Position numbers and translations under genes: made by a program. Positions 8,738 to 17,754 of a DNA stretch of 46,898 bases are shown here, piece by piece; the first letter of the stretch is position 1, and each line of letters opens with the position of its first letter. A model generated the notes under the pieces. It was not told the origin of the DNA. It ran no database searches and saw nothing but the letters and a program-made list of their open reading frames with translations. Source of the DNA: Halobacteriales archaeon (GTDB taxonomy: Archaea; Halobacteriota; Halobacteria; Halobacteriales; SKNY01); the NCBI GenBank assembly GCA_007118975.1, contig SKQO01000024.1, positions 1 to 46,898 on the forward strand. Direction: 5' to 3'.

Positions 8738-9553
8738 ATGCGCCTTGACCGTGAACTACACCGTGTGAGCGAGCAGGACGCCCCCGCGAGCGTGGACAGC
8801 GAGGACGAGATTCCGGCAGATCATCCGCGATATACGGATCTGGTAACGCGCTACCGGATCGAACAGGGAATCGAACGCGGGATCACCCATCTGCAGGGGA
8901 TGCATGCGGAGGGGCGCGCCAGCGCCTTCGATTATCTCCTCGGGGAGCAAACGATTCCAAGTGCGGATACAGCAACACGCGTGGCGGCTGCTGAGCTACT
9001 ACGCGCGGATCATCCGGTTGTCTCCGTCAACGGTAACGTGGCGGCGCTCGTTCCAGCGGAGACCGTCGAGCTCGCGGAAACTGTCGGCGCGGCAATCGAG
9101 GTCAACCTCTTCCATCGGAGTGAAGAACGGATACAGCGCATCGTTGCTCACCTCGAGGACCACGGTGCGACCGAGGTGCTGGGGCTGGAGGGGAACGCAC
9201 GGATCCCGGGATTGTCCCACGATCGAGCGAGAGTGGACCGGGAGGGCATCTACAAGGCGGACGTGGTCGTGGTTCCGTTGGAGGACGGGGACCGAGCACA
9301 AGCGCTCCGGTCGATGGACAAACGTGAAATCGTCATCGATCTCAATCCACTCTCGCGCTCGCCCCGGGCGGCTCATGTCCCGATTGTCGATAACGTTGTG
9401 CGAGCGATACCGAATCTCACCGAGCACGCCAAGGACCTTGCGGGAACGGACGATCGGAGGCTTAGCGCACTCATCGACGAGTTCGATCCCCAGCAAGTCC
9501 TCGACCAGGCAGAACGGGCGATTCGCGACGGGGTCGACCGCGAAGAAACGTAG
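8738..9553 (+). CDS. 4-phosphopantoate--beta-alanine ligase (phosphopantothenate synthetase)
   Basis: The archaeal PPS family (271 aa) joins 4-phosphopantoate with beta-alanine using ATP to give 4'-phosphopantothenate. Seen: DHPRYTDLVTRYRIEQGI at the N-terminus, the GEQTIPSADTATRVAAA segment, VVSVNGNVAALVP, and DLNPLSRSPRAAHVPIVDN, all characteristic of this family. The ATG at 8738 is used here; an in-frame GTG at 8765 (VSEQDAP) gives a length nearer the usual and is a real alternative. Placed right after pantoate kinase, its pathway partner. Confidence 0.92.
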   Translation: MRLDRELHRVSEQDAPASVDSEDEIPADHPRYTDLVTRYRIEQGIERGITHLQGMHAEGRASAFDYLLGEQTIPSADTATRVAAAELLRADHPVVSVNGNVAALVPAETVELAETVGAAIEVNLFHRSEERIQRIVAHLEDHGATEVLGLEGNARIPGLSHDRARVDREGIYKADVVVVPLEDGDRAQALRSMDKREIVIDLNPLSRSPRAAHVPIVDNVVRAIPNLTEHAKDLAGTDDRRLSALIDEFDPQQVLDQAERAIRDGVDREET

Positions 9554-9757
9554 GTGGTTTACGACCGAGCCGGTGGTGGGAATGGCGTCGGTCCGAATCC
9601 ACGTCGGAGGATGACCGTGTTGATTCTCCCGATCCGGTGAAGGCGTTTCGATACCGGCCCGGACTATACGCGCTGGGTAACGTTGTGTGGTTGTTCGTCA
9701 CTACGGGCGTTCAGGCACTCGGTTACGTGGGGATAGCGGTCGGGGGGTTGGACCCCG

Positions 9758-10193
9758 ATGGCAGCGTGGATGATTTTACAGGATGAGATCGGGCTTGCCA
9801 TTTCCGGAATCGTGATTGGCCTGGGAATGGCGACTGTCCCTGATTTCGACGAGTTCGCACCGATTCGCCACCGTGGAGTGACTCACACTCTCTCGTTCGT
9901 TGTCACAGGCAATCTGCTCGTTGCTGGCTCGGTTGGCCTCTTTGCCGTCCTGATCGGCCTTCCACACGTTCGGTATGTCTTCGTTGCATGCCTCGCCAAC
10001 ACGCTTTCACTGGGGACACATGTCCTCGCCGACAGTCTCACACCGGGGGATTCGTTCCTGGTGGGCAGTCTCCGGTCGTCGGATAACGTTCGAACTCGTG
10101 AGCTCGTCGGATACGGGTGCAAACCGGGCATGTTTCGGTGTCGGGTCTGCCACAGCGATCTGTTCTGTCAGAGTAGGGATACTGCTTTCGTGA
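9758..10193 (+). pseudogene. Membrane-bound metal-dependent hydrolase (YdjM/DUF457-like), frameshifted
   Basis: The reading frame from 9758 shows VPDFDEFAPIRHRGVTHT, the metal-ligand motif of the membrane-bound hydrolase family, several hydrophobic segments, and HVLADSLTP. After the five-G run at 10045-10049 the frame turns into Cys/Arg-rich residues unlike the family. Dropping one G continues as GIRSWWAVSGRRITFEL..., the normal family C-terminus (GI.P.WPVSDRR), ending at 10193. The N-terminus is also doubtful: upstream, the frame from the GTG near 9638 encodes a likely membrane segment (LYALGNVVWLFVTTGVQALG) that ends in a stop before joining. Either a pseudogene or one or two base errors. 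Confidence 0.6.
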
Positions 10194-10223
10194 GAGACAC
10201 CCGTTAAGTATCACCGGGGATTA

Positions 10224-10234
10224 CCACCAGGTGG
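10224..10234 (+). promoter_or_regulatory. Palindrome at the predicted thi4 transcription start
   Basis: CCACCAGGTGG, a perfect 5+1+5 dyad, ends two bases before the thi4 ATG. A TATA-like GTTAAGTA at 10203-10210 puts the transcription start within it. The position would suit a repressor site; ThiR, encoded 3 kb away, is a candidate. The link is inference. Confidence 0.35.
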
Positions 10235-10235
10235 C

Positions 10236-11165
10236 ATGAGTGAATTCGAGGCGTTCAGCGAGGTCGGTGAAGCCGATGTCACCCGGGCAATCGGCCAGGA
10301 GTGGACCGAGGAGTTTATGGACTTCTCCAACAGCGACGTCATCGTAGTGGGTGGTGGCCCCTCGGGACTGATGGCCGCGACGGAGCTGGCCGAACGGGGA
10401 GTCAAGACGATGGTCGTCGAGAAGAACAATTACTTGGGTGGGGGGTTCTGGCTCGGCGGGTTCCTCATGAACAAGGTCACCGTCCGCGCCCCATCACAAG
10501 CTGTCCTCGACGATCTCGACGTCGATTATCAGGAGGCGGGGAACGCCGACGGGCTGTACGTCGCCAACGGGCCACACGCCTGCTCCGGGTTGATCAAGGC
10601 AGCGTGTGATGCGGGTGCCAAGATCCAGAACATGACGGAATTTACGGACATCGTGATCCGTGAAGATCACCGCGTCTCCGGGATCGTCATGAACTGGACG
10701 CCGGTCCACTCGCTGCCCCGGGAGTTGACGTGTGTCGACCCCATTGCCGTGGAAGCGGATCTGGTCATTGACGCGACGGGACACGACGCGATGGTCGTAA
10801 AGAAGCTCCACGAACGTGGCGTGCTCGACGCGCCAGGAATCGGCGATGCGACTTCTCGTTCGGCAGGGATGGACACCACGACGGACGGGGAATACGGCGC
10901 TCCGGGTCACGATTCGCCGGGCCACGATTCGATGTGGGTGGGCAAATCGGAGGATGCCGTTGTCGAGCACACCGGTCCGGCTCACGACGGCGTGATCGTC
11001 ACCGGTATGGCCGTGGCGACGACGTACGGCCTTCCGCGCATGGGACCGACCTTCGGCGCGATGCTACTCTCGGGTAAACGGGCCGCTCAGCAAGCGATGG
11101 ACGAGCTGGGTGTTGACGCCAGCCCCGTCGAACTCACGAGCAGAACAGCCCCCGCGGACGACTGA
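10236..11165 (+). CDS. thi4: Thi4-type thiazole synthase (thiamine precursor)
   Basis: A 309-aa FAD/NAD-fold enzyme that converts NAD and glycine into the thiazole moiety of thiamine. Seen: [21 protein letters not shown] (residues 35-55), the family motif LGGGFWLGG, and the C-terminal [21 protein letters not shown]. The residue deciding the sulfur source is Cys166 in [10 protein letters not shown]. Cys here matches yeast and other suicide Thi4 enzymes that donate their own sulfur, whereas methanogen enzymes have His and use sulfide. A possible metallopeptidase gene follows by 6 bp, and thiR is encoded about 2 kb further on the other strand. A short TATA-to-ATG spacing suggests a leaderless mRNA. 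Confidence 0.95.
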   Translation: MSEFEAFSEVGEADVTRAIGQEWTEEFMDFSNSDVIVVGGGPSGLMAATELAERGVKTMVVEKNNYLGGGFWLGGFLMNKVTVRAPSQAVLDDLDVDYQEAGNADGLYVANGPHACSGLIKAACDAGAKIQNMTEFTDIVIREDHRVSGIVMNWTPVHSLPRELTCVDPIAVEADLVIDATGHDAMVVKKLHERGVLDAPGIGDATSRSAGMDTTTDGEYGAPGHDSPGHDSMWVGKSEDAVVEHTGPAHDGVIVTGMAVATTYGLPRMGPTFGAMLLSGKRAAQQAMDELGVDASPVELTSRTAPADD

Positions 11166-11171
11166 ACATCG

Positions 11172-11954
11172 ATGACGCCGGCGACGGTAACGCTGTACCG
11201 AGCCCCGACGACCGTCTGTGATGTCGACGCTTTGGCCGAGTGGCTGGCCGACCGGATCGACCCGTCCGTCCAGGTACGGGACCGCTTTGTGTCCGAATAC
11301 GGGGATTCCGAGGCCCTGGCGGGATCGTTTGCACGTGCGCGAGTGATTTCACCCTACGACCGCGAGACGGGATCGGAGATGCTGGGGATCAAACGGTACG
11401 AGGAGCGGGTACTGGCCGAGCCCGATCGGGGCGGCGGGGTACTCTACGACGGATTCCAGATCCAACGTGCGTTTAATCGAGCGCTTCCCAAGGAGGAGCG
11501 ATCCCTTTCTCACCTGCACATCCCGGTCTTGGATCGCGTCTTGGCGACGTGGGGCGATCACGACGGACGGTGGCACAAACGAATCGCGGTCCTCGGGCAA
11601 CCGACCCTGCTGTCGATCCCCGGTCTGTATGAAGCGCCTGCCAAACCCGAGGCGTACTACCAGGAACAGCAGCGACATGCCCTGGTGACCGGCGACACAC
11701 CGCCACGAGAAGTGCTCGAAAGCGAACTCGAGCTCGATATGTTGGTGGAGGACGACCCGCGGACCACCGAGGCGATGAAGGGCTACGTGCTGGCGGCGTA
11801 TCACCTGGTCGCAACCGGTGAAGGTTTTTGCGCCGCGGAGGAGTGCCGGCTCTCGAACCCGCACCGACATGCAGAACTCATCCGCTCTCACCTCGAAGCA
11901 CCGGCGTTCTGCGCCGAGCACCGGAACATATACGGTAGGAATGAAGAAGGCTAA
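11172..11954 (+). CDS. Conserved haloarchaeal protein, possible metallopeptidase (DUF6775-like)
   Basis: A 260-aa soluble acidic protein six bases after thi4, so probably co-transcribed. Recognisable features: a mid-region ERVLAEPDRGGGVLYDGFQIQRA, a helical part with RTTEAMKGYVLAAYHLVATG, and a Cys/His-rich end (FCAAEECRLSNPHRHAELIRS...FCAEH) that resembles the Zn-binding tail of archaemetzincin-like proteins. I associate it with the haloarchaeal DUF6775 putative metallopeptidases, from memory of the pattern. A clear HExxH is not visible, so peptidase activity is not shown. A role linked to thiamine is suggested only by position. Confidence 0.5.
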   Translation: MTPATVTLYRAPTTVCDVDALAEWLADRIDPSVQVRDRFVSEYGDSEALAGSFARARVISPYDRETGSEMLGIKRYEERVLAEPDRGGGVLYDGFQIQRAFNRALPKEERSLSHLHIPVLDRVLATWGDHDGRWHKRIAVLGQPTLLSIPGLYEAPAKPEAYYQEQQRHALVTGDTPPREVLESELELDMLVEDDPRTTEAMKGYVLAAYHLVATGEGFCAAEECRLSNPHRHAELIRSHLEAPAFCAEHRNIYGRNEEG

Positions 11955-12019
11955 GTGAGGTAACGAGGGCTCTTCGCCTCCTGTTTTATGGGTGGCCTTG
12001 TCGACTCGAGGGTGTAGAT

Positions 12020-13055
12020 GTGCTCGAAATTGGTGGGACCGGCCTGATAAGCACCGGGATTATCCGGCAACTGGTCGCGTCGGGTCACGACGTCACCTGT
12101 CTTACCCGGGGTGAAACGTCGGCTAATCTGCCTGATGCCGTCAAATTCATCACTGGTGATCGAAACGATGATAGTGTCCTTGCGGAAGCGGCGCAGGCGC
12201 AAAGATTCGAGTGCGTAATCGACATGGTCTGTTTTACTCCAGCGCAGAAGCGTGCAACGATCGATGCGTTTGCCGGAAACGTCGAACAATACGTGTTCTG
12301 TTCGACGGTCGATGTCTACCATCGTCCGGTGCGACGAAACCCGGTTACCCAGGGTGCTCCCCGTACCGTCGATCTCGATCTCCCACCAGTGAGCAAGTAT
12401 GGGTCAGACAAAGGTGCAGCGGAAAACGCGTTGTTCCGGGCGGACGAACGTCGGGACTCAGTCGAGGGGTTCAATGTGACCATCATCCGACCGTGGAGTA
12501 CCTACGGGGAGGGTGGGTCAGTATTGCCCACGTTCGGGAGCAGTACGTATTATCTCGATCGGATCCGCACGGGAAAACCGATCATTGTCCACGGTGATGG
12601 AAGCTCGCTTTGGGGTCCCTGCCATCGGGATGATGTGGCGGCGGCGTTCGTCGGTGCCGTTGGAAACGAGTCTGCCTACGGGAACGCGTATCACGTAACG
12701 AGCGAGGAGGTGATGGCCTGGGATCAGTATCATCGGATCGTTGCAGACGTGCTCGACGCGCCAGAACCCGAATTCGTTCACATACCGACCGAGCTTTCTT
12801 CTGAAGGCCGTACCCGACCGTACGGATATGCTCGATGCCCACTTTCAATACAGCACGGTTTTCGACAACGTCAACGCTCGCCGTGATCTCGGATTCGAAC
12901 ATATGATCCCCTTCCGGAAAGCGGTTGAACGCACGATTGAATGGATTCAGGCAAATCGCGGGATCGACGCATGGGATATGGAAAACGATGACGGGCTGAT
13001 CACCGCCTGGCGGGAAAACAGCCGATCCTTCCTCGGCCGTATCTCGGATTCGTAG
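12020..13055 (+). pseudogene. NAD-dependent epimerase/dehydratase, frameshifted near the C-terminus
   Basis: An extended short-chain dehydrogenase. It starts at a GTG with GGTGLISTGIIRQL (Rossmann loop), followed by LTRGE, DMVCFTP, CSTVDVYH, the catalytic-type YGSDKGAAE (YxxxK), and RPWSTYGEG. The frame is intact to about 12786 (FVHIPTE) and then drifts into a basic tail. The other frame continues the family C-terminus (FLLKAVPDRTDML..., AVERTIEWIQANRG) to 13055. One extra base in CTTTCTTCT at 12793-12801 explains both. A T-rich ATTTTA-like element near 11982 precedes it. Either a recent pseudogene or a base error; all other family residues look sound. Confidence 0.75.
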
Positions 13056-13222
13056 CTGTGAATAATTCCGGAACGTCGAGACTTACACGCTACGTTCATC
13101 GTTTTCTGGGATCATGATATCGCCTGGTGGCGATCGGTTTGCACCGCACCCGCGTCGAGACATCGCCAACGCACTCGAGTATGTTGCCTGTCCTTGACAG
13201 GCCGACACCAGCGGTACACTTC

Positions 13223-14131
13223 TCACTCAGCTTCGATGGCAGAAAGCACCAGTTCACAGACCCTTACAGCGTCTTCGCCCAGTACATAGATGATGGGTTC
13301 GATCCCGAACGCCCCGGTTTGGGCGATAACGGTAGCATGTGGCGCCGCTTCGATGTTCGAGCGCACCGCTTCCGAAAGATCTCGGTCACCGGGTATCTCA
13401 ACGTGTGTTAGGCCACTCGCGGCCAGCTGTTCGAGTGTCCGATCCGCGTATCTGATGTTGATCGCGGCGCGAGTCTGGCTACCTCCGTCACGAGCCGCCA
13501 AAAGGACCTCCGCGACATGTTGGGATTCGCCGAATGCCGGATCTCCAGGGATGGCGAGACGACCACCCACGCGCAGTAGACGCCCCGGGACGCCGGCGAC
13601 TTCTTCGATCTGAGTCGCAGTGGGTAGACATTCTACGACGTTGGATCCGACCTGGGGAATCTCCTCGAGGAAAGCTGGTGAACGCTCTAGTCTACCGAGC
13701 GCGCGCCGCATCGAGCGCTTAACGCGATCGCGCGCTCGAACCTCGCTTTGCGGATCGTGTATCCGAAACGTGGCGTCGTACGAGCGCAGCTCCGGGACTG
13801 CCTCCTCGTGCATCGTCGCGAGCAGCTCGCCAGGCGTCTCGAGCTCACGAATCAGTACTTCGAGCTCGATCAAGGCACCGACTGGTTCCAGTGTGCCCTC
13901 GGCGAGTCCATCGGCCGTGCGTTCTACCCTGGTACGAACCGCTTCGTGTTCGACGACGCGAGAATCCCGGGCAACCTCGCCGTGGCTGTACTTCGAAACG
14001 GAACTCTGGCTGACACCGATCGCATCGGCGATCTGCCGTTGGGTGAGGGACTTTTCGTGGAGCCGTTCGGCGAGCATCGAACGGACGGTCGGAATGAACG
14101 ACTCGACCACGATCTCCTCGATGTATTTCAT
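13223..14131 (-). CDS. thiR: ThiR-type transcriptional regulator (HTH plus ThiN domain)
   Basis: A 302-aa protein with an N-terminal XRE-like helix-turn-helix (residues ~18-50: [20 protein letters not shown]) and a C-terminal ThiN domain ([49 protein letters not shown]). ThiN alone is thiamine-phosphate synthase. Fused to HTH it is the archaeal thiamine regulator ThiR, which senses thiamine phosphates and represses thiamine genes. Its ATG overlaps the dcd stop (ATGA), so it is the second gene of a dcd-thiR unit. The likely target in this window is thi4, which has a palindrome at its start. Family known; the target is inferred. Confidence 0.88.
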   Translation of the reverse strand: MKYIEEIVVESFIPTVRSMLAERLHEKSLTQRQIADAIGVSQSSVSKYSHGEVARDSRVVEHEAVRTRVERTADGLAEGTLEPVGALIELEVLIRELETPGELLATMHEEAVPELRSYDATFRIHDPQSEVRARDRVKRSMRRALGRLERSPAFLEEIPQVGSNVVECLPTATQIEEVAGVPGRLLRVGGRLAIPGDPAFGESQHVAEVLLAARDGGSQTRAAINIRYADRTLEQLAASGLTHVEIPGDRDLSEAVRSNIEAAPHATVIAQTGAFGIEPIIYVLGEDAVRVCELVLSAIEAE

Positions 14132-14802
14132 TGCGATTCGTTCTCACGCGACCGTCTCGATTCGACGAATTCCTCGTCGACTTGGATCTTCGAGGCCTTA
14201 GGACCTGTCTGGCCCTGATACTTCGAGCCTCGCTCTTCGCCGTACGGCCGTTCTGCCGGGCTCAACAGCTTCGTGAACGTCAGCTGGGAGATGCGCATGT
14301 CGGGTTTCAGCGCCACGGGTGCGGTCCCGAGATTCGACAGTTCCAGGGTAATTTGACCGTGGTATCCCGGGTCGACAATTCCCGCAGTCGCATGAACGAC
14401 GATCGCGAGCCGACCCAGTGACGAGCGCCCCTCGACGTGGGCGATCAGATCGGGCGGGATCTCGACGCGTTCCTTGGTTGTCGCGAGGACGAAATCCCCC
14501 GGATGCAGCCGGAAGACCTCGTCCTGTGGTTCGAGCTCGTCGGCGTTGTTCTCGAACTCGTTGAGTCGTTTGAACTCCCGACTCTCGCTCGGAATCGTCG
14601 ATTTCTCGACGTACTGGCCGACTTCGTCGCCACGTTCGGGATGGATGCAGGAGATGTTCGAGCGGCGAAATTTCAGGAACTCCCGGCCCAGCCGGAGATC
14701 CACACTCGCGGGTTGAATCTGGAGCTCCGGATCGTCTAGGGGCTCGATGACGAGATCCCCGTCGTTCAGGCGCCGACGGATATCTCCGTCCGAGAGAATC
14801 AT
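14128..14802 (-). CDS. dcd: dCTP deaminase
   Basis: dCTP deaminase (224 aa) makes dUTP, and in some archaea dUMP directly. Seen: [12 protein letters not shown] start, [17 protein letters not shown], the nucleotide-binding [28 protein letters not shown], the ITLELSN motif with the catalytic Glu, and SKYQGQTGP near the C-terminus. The ATG at 14802 is the family start; an in-frame ATG nine codons upstream is not needed. About 20 extra residues (around residues 80-100, [12 protein letters not shown]) sit between the IHPERGDEV and [11 protein letters not shown] segments compared with the usual ~195-205 residues. The stop overlaps the thiR ATG. Confidence 0.93.
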   Translation of the reverse strand: MILSDGDIRRRLNDGDLVIEPLDDPELQIQPASVDLRLGREFLKFRRSNISCIHPERGDEVGQYVEKSTIPSESREFKRLNEFENNADELEPQDEVFRLHPGDFVLATTKERVEIPPDLIAHVEGRSSLGRLAIVVHATAGIVDPGYHGQITLELSNLGTAPVALKPDMRISQLTFTKLLSPAERPYGEERGSKYQGQTGPKASKIQVDEEFVESRRSRENESQ

Positions 14803-14901
14803 ATGGAAATACCACAGCACGCTCGGCATAAAACCAGTCGGTCCAGTCGTTTGCGAGGCGAGAACGCAACCGGTTAGGACGGCGGGGATCTACCCTCGCC
14901 G

Positions 14902-15240
14902 ATGAAACAGGTCATCGTCGCCCGACGGGACCTCGAAATGGGTGCTGGTAAGCTGGCTGCCCAGGTGGCCCACGCTGCGGTTGCGGCCTGCGAGCGGGCA
15001 TCGGATGATCACCGGTCGACCTGGCGCTCGACCGGTCAAACGAAGGTCGTCCTCGGCGTCGACGACGAGTCGGCCGTCCTAGAGGTAGCGGCGCGAGCCG
15101 GCACTGCGGGGCTCCCCCACTACGTCGTCCGTGACGCGGGGAGGACTGAATTAGAACCTGGAACGGTGACGTGCGTCGGTGTCGGTCCTGCCGCTGCGGA
15201 TGCAATCGATACGGTGACCGGTCATCTTTCACTGTACTGA
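14902..15240 (+). CDS. pth2: Peptidyl-tRNA hydrolase, archaeal type (Pth2)
   Basis: Pth2 (112 aa) frees tRNA from stalled peptidyl-tRNA. Seen: KQVIVARRDLEMGAGKLAAQVAHAA with the conserved catalytic-region Lys and His, KVVLGVDDE, the DAGRTELEPGTVTCVGVGP segment, and a VTGHLSLY end, which is complete for this small family. It is followed 38 bp later by truD on the same strand. The gene is divergent from dcd, with about 100 bp between starts. Confidence 0.95.
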   Translation: MKQVIVARRDLEMGAGKLAAQVAHAAVAACERASDDHRSTWRSTGQTKVVLGVDDESAVLEVAARAGTAGLPHYVVRDAGRTELEPGTVTCVGVGPAAADAIDTVTGHLSLY

Positions 15241-15278
15241 CCGATGCATACCATCGCGATAACTCACAAAACCGCCAC

Positions 15279-16598
15279 ATGAACGACCACGAATCGAACT
15301 GGCGGCCGGCACCTGATCGAGACTGTGTCGTCGGCATGAATTTCTACGCCAGTCGGGGCGATGGTACCGGCGGCGTCATCAAACGCAAACACGACGACTT
15401 TCGCGTCACCGAACTTTCTACCGTCGATCCAGAGCCACTCACGGCGGATGAGGACGATTATCCGCACCTCCTCGTTCGGGCGCGGCTCCGCGGCTGGGAT
15501 ACTCACGATTTCGTCGACCGGCTCTCGGGGGAACTCGGGATCAGTCGCCGTCGGGTTTCCTGGGCGGGGACGAAGGATAAACACGCCGTGACGGATCAGC
15601 TGTTCTCCATCCGATCGGTGGATCCGGAATCGCTACCCTCGGTGTCGAGAGCCGAACTCTCCCCCGTGGGTCGGCTCGGGCGATCGCTGACGTTTGGTGA
15701 TCTGGCCGGGAATCGATTCGATATACGGGTTCGAGATGCAACCACTCCCACGAACCACGAACGAATCACCCGGGAACTGCGACAGCTCGGAGACGGCCGG
15801 GTGACGGTGCCGAACTACTTCGGACACCAGCGGTTCGGCTCCATGCGACCGATCACCCACGAGGTCGGGCTCGCGATCCTTCGACGGGACTGGGAAGATG
15901 CTGTGATGACGTATCTCGCCAGCACCCATCCGGACGAACCGTGCGACACGCGCACGTTCAGGTCGTACGTGGGCGAAACACGCGACTGGCAGGCTGCATT
16001 GGATCGATGCCCGGGCGGACTCGGATTCGAACGAACCCTCCTCCACGGGCTCATTGAAGGGGATTATCGTGACGCGCTCGACCGCCTACCGCAGACGTTA
16101 CAGGGATTGTTCGTAAACGCGGCACAATCGTATCTGTTCAATCAAATCATCAGCGAACGAATCGAACGCGGACTTTCCATTGTGGAGGCGGTAGCAGGCG
16201 ATGTCGTCTGTTTCACCGAACGCCATCCGGAACTCGGGTCGGTGCCGGCGATCGACCGTACACAACGAGTTACGGAGGCGAGACGGAGAACGATCGAGCG
16301 CCACGTTGCACGCGGCCGGGCGTGTGTGACAGCCCCACTGGTCGGCAGCGAGACTACGTTCGCGGCGGGGGAACCGGGTGACATCGAACGGACCGTACTC
16401 CAGTGGGCGTCGGTGGATCGAGCACAGTTCGATCTTCCGGAACCGTACGCCTCTCGTGGCACACGTCGCGCGATCCACGTCAATACGGATCTCTCGATCG
16501 ATCAAACTCCCTTCCGATTGCGTTTTGGACTTCCGAGTGGTTCGTATGCAACGGTCGTGCTTCGGGAATATCTCAAACCGGACGGACCGCTGGGATAG
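15279..16598 (+). CDS. truD: tRNA pseudouridine(13) synthase TruD
   Basis: TruD (439 aa) converts U13 of tRNA to pseudouridine. Seen: KRKHDDFRVTEL, the catalytic motif WAGTKDKHAVTDQLFSI with the active Asp, NYFGHQRFGSMRPITHEVG, and the TRUD-insert region before FVNAAQSYLFNQIIS, ending FGLPSGSYATVVLREYLKP. The ATG at 15279 is chosen because it follows the pth2 stop; an in-frame start at 15171 would overlap pth2 by 70 bp and adds only Arg/Cys-rich residues. The placement beside pth2 and ribosomal genes fits a translation cluster. Confidence 0.94.
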   Translation: MNDHESNWRPAPDRDCVVGMNFYASRGDGTGGVIKRKHDDFRVTELSTVDPEPLTADEDDYPHLLVRARLRGWDTHDFVDRLSGELGISRRRVSWAGTKDKHAVTDQLFSIRSVDPESLPSVSRAELSPVGRLGRSLTFGDLAGNRFDIRVRDATTPTNHERITRELRQLGDGRVTVPNYFGHQRFGSMRPITHEVGLAILRRDWEDAVMTYLASTHPDEPCDTRTFRSYVGETRDWQAALDRCPGGLGFERTLLHGLIEGDYRDALDRLPQTLQGLFVNAAQSYLFNQIISERIERGLSIVEAVAGDVVCFTERHPELGSVPAIDRTQRVTEARRRTIERHVARGRACVTAPLVGSETTFAAGEPGDIERTVLQWASVDRAQFDLPEPYASRGTRRAIHVNTDLSIDQTPFRLRFGLPSGSYATVVLREYLKPDGPLG

Positions 16599-16622
16599 CA
16601 CGCCGGGATGTCGCGACTCAAT

Positions 16623-16632
16623 AGCTTTATCC
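16623..16632 (+). promoter_or_regulatory. TATA element of the rpl37ae operon
   Basis: AGCTTTATCC lies 27-36 bases before the ATG at 16659. It marks a promoter for rpl37ae-rpoP and probably the genes behind, and rules out the in-frame ATG at 16608. Confidence 0.6.
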
Positions 16633-16658
16633 GTCGCGAGCGGCGAATTACGCCAAGA

Positions 16659-16937
16659 ATGGCACCGGATCGGAAGGGCAAGGTCGGTAGCGCCGGGCGG
16701 TACGGTACAAGATATGGTCGTGTCGCCCGAAAGCGTGTCGCCGACATCGAACGGACGATGCACAGTGACCACGGTTGTCCCGAGTGTGAAGAGGATCGGG
16801 TAAGCCGGGCAGGGACCGGTATCTGGGAGTGCGACGCATGCGGCCACAAGTTCGCGGGCGGCAGTTATCGCCCCGATACCCCGGCTGGGCGAACCGTCGA
16901 GCGATCCATCCGCGCGGCACTCGCCGAAGACGAATGA
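16659..16937 (+). CDS. rpl37ae: 50S ribosomal protein L37Ae
   Basis: A 92-aa large-subunit zinc-ribbon protein. Seen: the basic N-terminus ([22 protein letters not shown]), a C2-C2 zinc ribbon (CPEC...[10 protein letters not shown]) at residues ~39-63, and the family end [22 protein letters not shown]. Length and start match haloarchaeal L37Ae. The stop overlaps the rpoP ATG by the ATGA arrangement, indicating translational coupling. Confidence 0.96.
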   Translation: MAPDRKGKVGSAGRYGTRYGRVARKRVADIERTMHSDHGCPECEEDRVSRAGTGIWECDACGHKFAGGSYRPDTPAGRTVERSIRAALAEDE

Positions 16938-17068
16938 GCTACAAGTGCTCCCGGTGCAAACGCGACGTTCAACTCGACGAATACGGCGGCGTTCGGTGCC
17001 CCTACTGCGGTCACCGGGTGCTCCTGAAAGAACGCTCGCGTGACATCAAAGAGATCGAAGTCGACTGA
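16934..17068 (+). CDS. rpoP: DNA-directed RNA polymerase subunit P (Rpo12)
   Basis: A 44-aa zinc-ribbon subunit of archaeal RNA polymerase (eukaryotic Rpb12 homolog). Seen: [10 protein letters not shown] and [22 protein letters not shown], giving the four Cys ligands and the typical basic C-terminus. The start ATG overlaps the rpl37ae stop. The gene order rpl37ae-rpoP-pcc1-pfdB is common in archaea and supports the call. Confidence 0.96.
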   Translation: MSYKCSRCKRDVQLDEYGGVRCPYCGHRVLLKERSRDIKEIEVD

Positions 17069-17083
17069 CGGCACCGAAGGCCG

Positions 17084-17344
17084 GTGCATCACGCAATCAC
17101 ACTGACGGCGTCTTTCTCTCAGGAAAACCACGGGGACATTGTCTTTCGTAGTTTGCAACCCGAAGTGAGTGCCCTCAGGGGCGGCCGGTCGAGGACCCAC
17201 CTCACCAGGCGTGACAATACGATCGTTATCGAGATCGAGGCAGCCGACCTGGTCACCCTGCGGGCCGCCCAGAATACCTGGAGCAGCCTGCTCCGTACCG
17301 CAGAGCGGGTGCTATCGTGTCAGTCCGGCCGGCGTCACCAATGA
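17084..17344 (+). CDS. pcc1: KEOPS complex subunit Pcc1
   Basis: An 86-aa protein with a GTG start. Pcc1 is the dimerising subunit of KEOPS, which makes N6-threonylcarbamoyladenosine (t6A) on tRNA. Seen: a beta-alpha pattern with TIVIEIEAADLVTLRAAQNTWSSLLRTAERV, the characteristic C-terminal helix of the Pcc1/Gon7-like family. The N-terminal HHAITLTASF is the expected first strand. It sits 15 bp after rpoP and 35 bp before pfdB in a conserved archaeal cluster. Confidence 0.85.
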   Translation: MHHAITLTASFSQENHGDIVFRSLQPEVSALRGGRSRTHLTRRDNTIVIEIEAADLVTLRAAQNTWSSLLRTAERVLSCQSGRRHQ

Positions 17345-17379
17345 CTGGATTTTTCAGGCCATAGCACGACGACACTGAC

Positions 17380-17748
17380 ATGCAGGGAAATATTCCGCCG
17401 GAGGCCCAGGAGACGCTCCAGGAACTCCAGTCGCTTCAGGAGCAGGCCCAACAGGTTGCAGTTCAGAAAACCGAGGCGGAACGAGCACTCCGGGAGGCGG
17501 AAAACGCCAGTGAAACGCTCGAAGAGGTAGACGCAGAAGCGACCATGTACCAGGAGGTCGGGGATCTACTGATAGAAACGAACTACGCGGACGCCGAGGA
17601 GGAGCTCAAAAATCGGATCAGTAACCTCCAAATCCGCGTGGACACCCTTGAGAAGCAGGAAAACCGGGTCGAATCACAGTTCGAGGAGCTCCAGCAGGAA
17701 CTCCAGCAAAAACTCGGTGGTGGCGTCGGCGGCGCTGGCGGCGCCTGA
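17380..17748 (+). CDS. pfdB: Prefoldin subunit beta
   Basis: A 122-aa beta subunit of the hexameric prefoldin chaperone that hands unfolded proteins to the thermosome. Two long coiled-coil helices (residues ~8-45 and ~75-112; LQELQSLQEQAQQVAVQK and LQIRVDTLEKQENRVESQ) flank the beta-hairpin segment VDAEATMYQEVGDLLIET. The tail is Gly-rich (GGGVGGAGGA), as in other haloarchaea. Followed six bases later by a DUF3194 gene. Confidence 0.95.
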   Translation: MQGNIPPEAQETLQELQSLQEQAQQVAVQKTEAERALREAENASETLEEVDAEATMYQEVGDLLIETNYADAEEELKNRISNLQIRVDTLEKQENRVESQFEELQQELQQKLGGGVGGAGGA

Positions 17749-17754
17749 AGCCAG

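Noticed and set aside
10041..10055. Programmed frameshift in the membrane hydrolase gene at the five-G run
   Set aside because: No stimulatory structure or slippery context known for archaea was seen, and the N-terminus also appears broken; decay or a base error is simpler.
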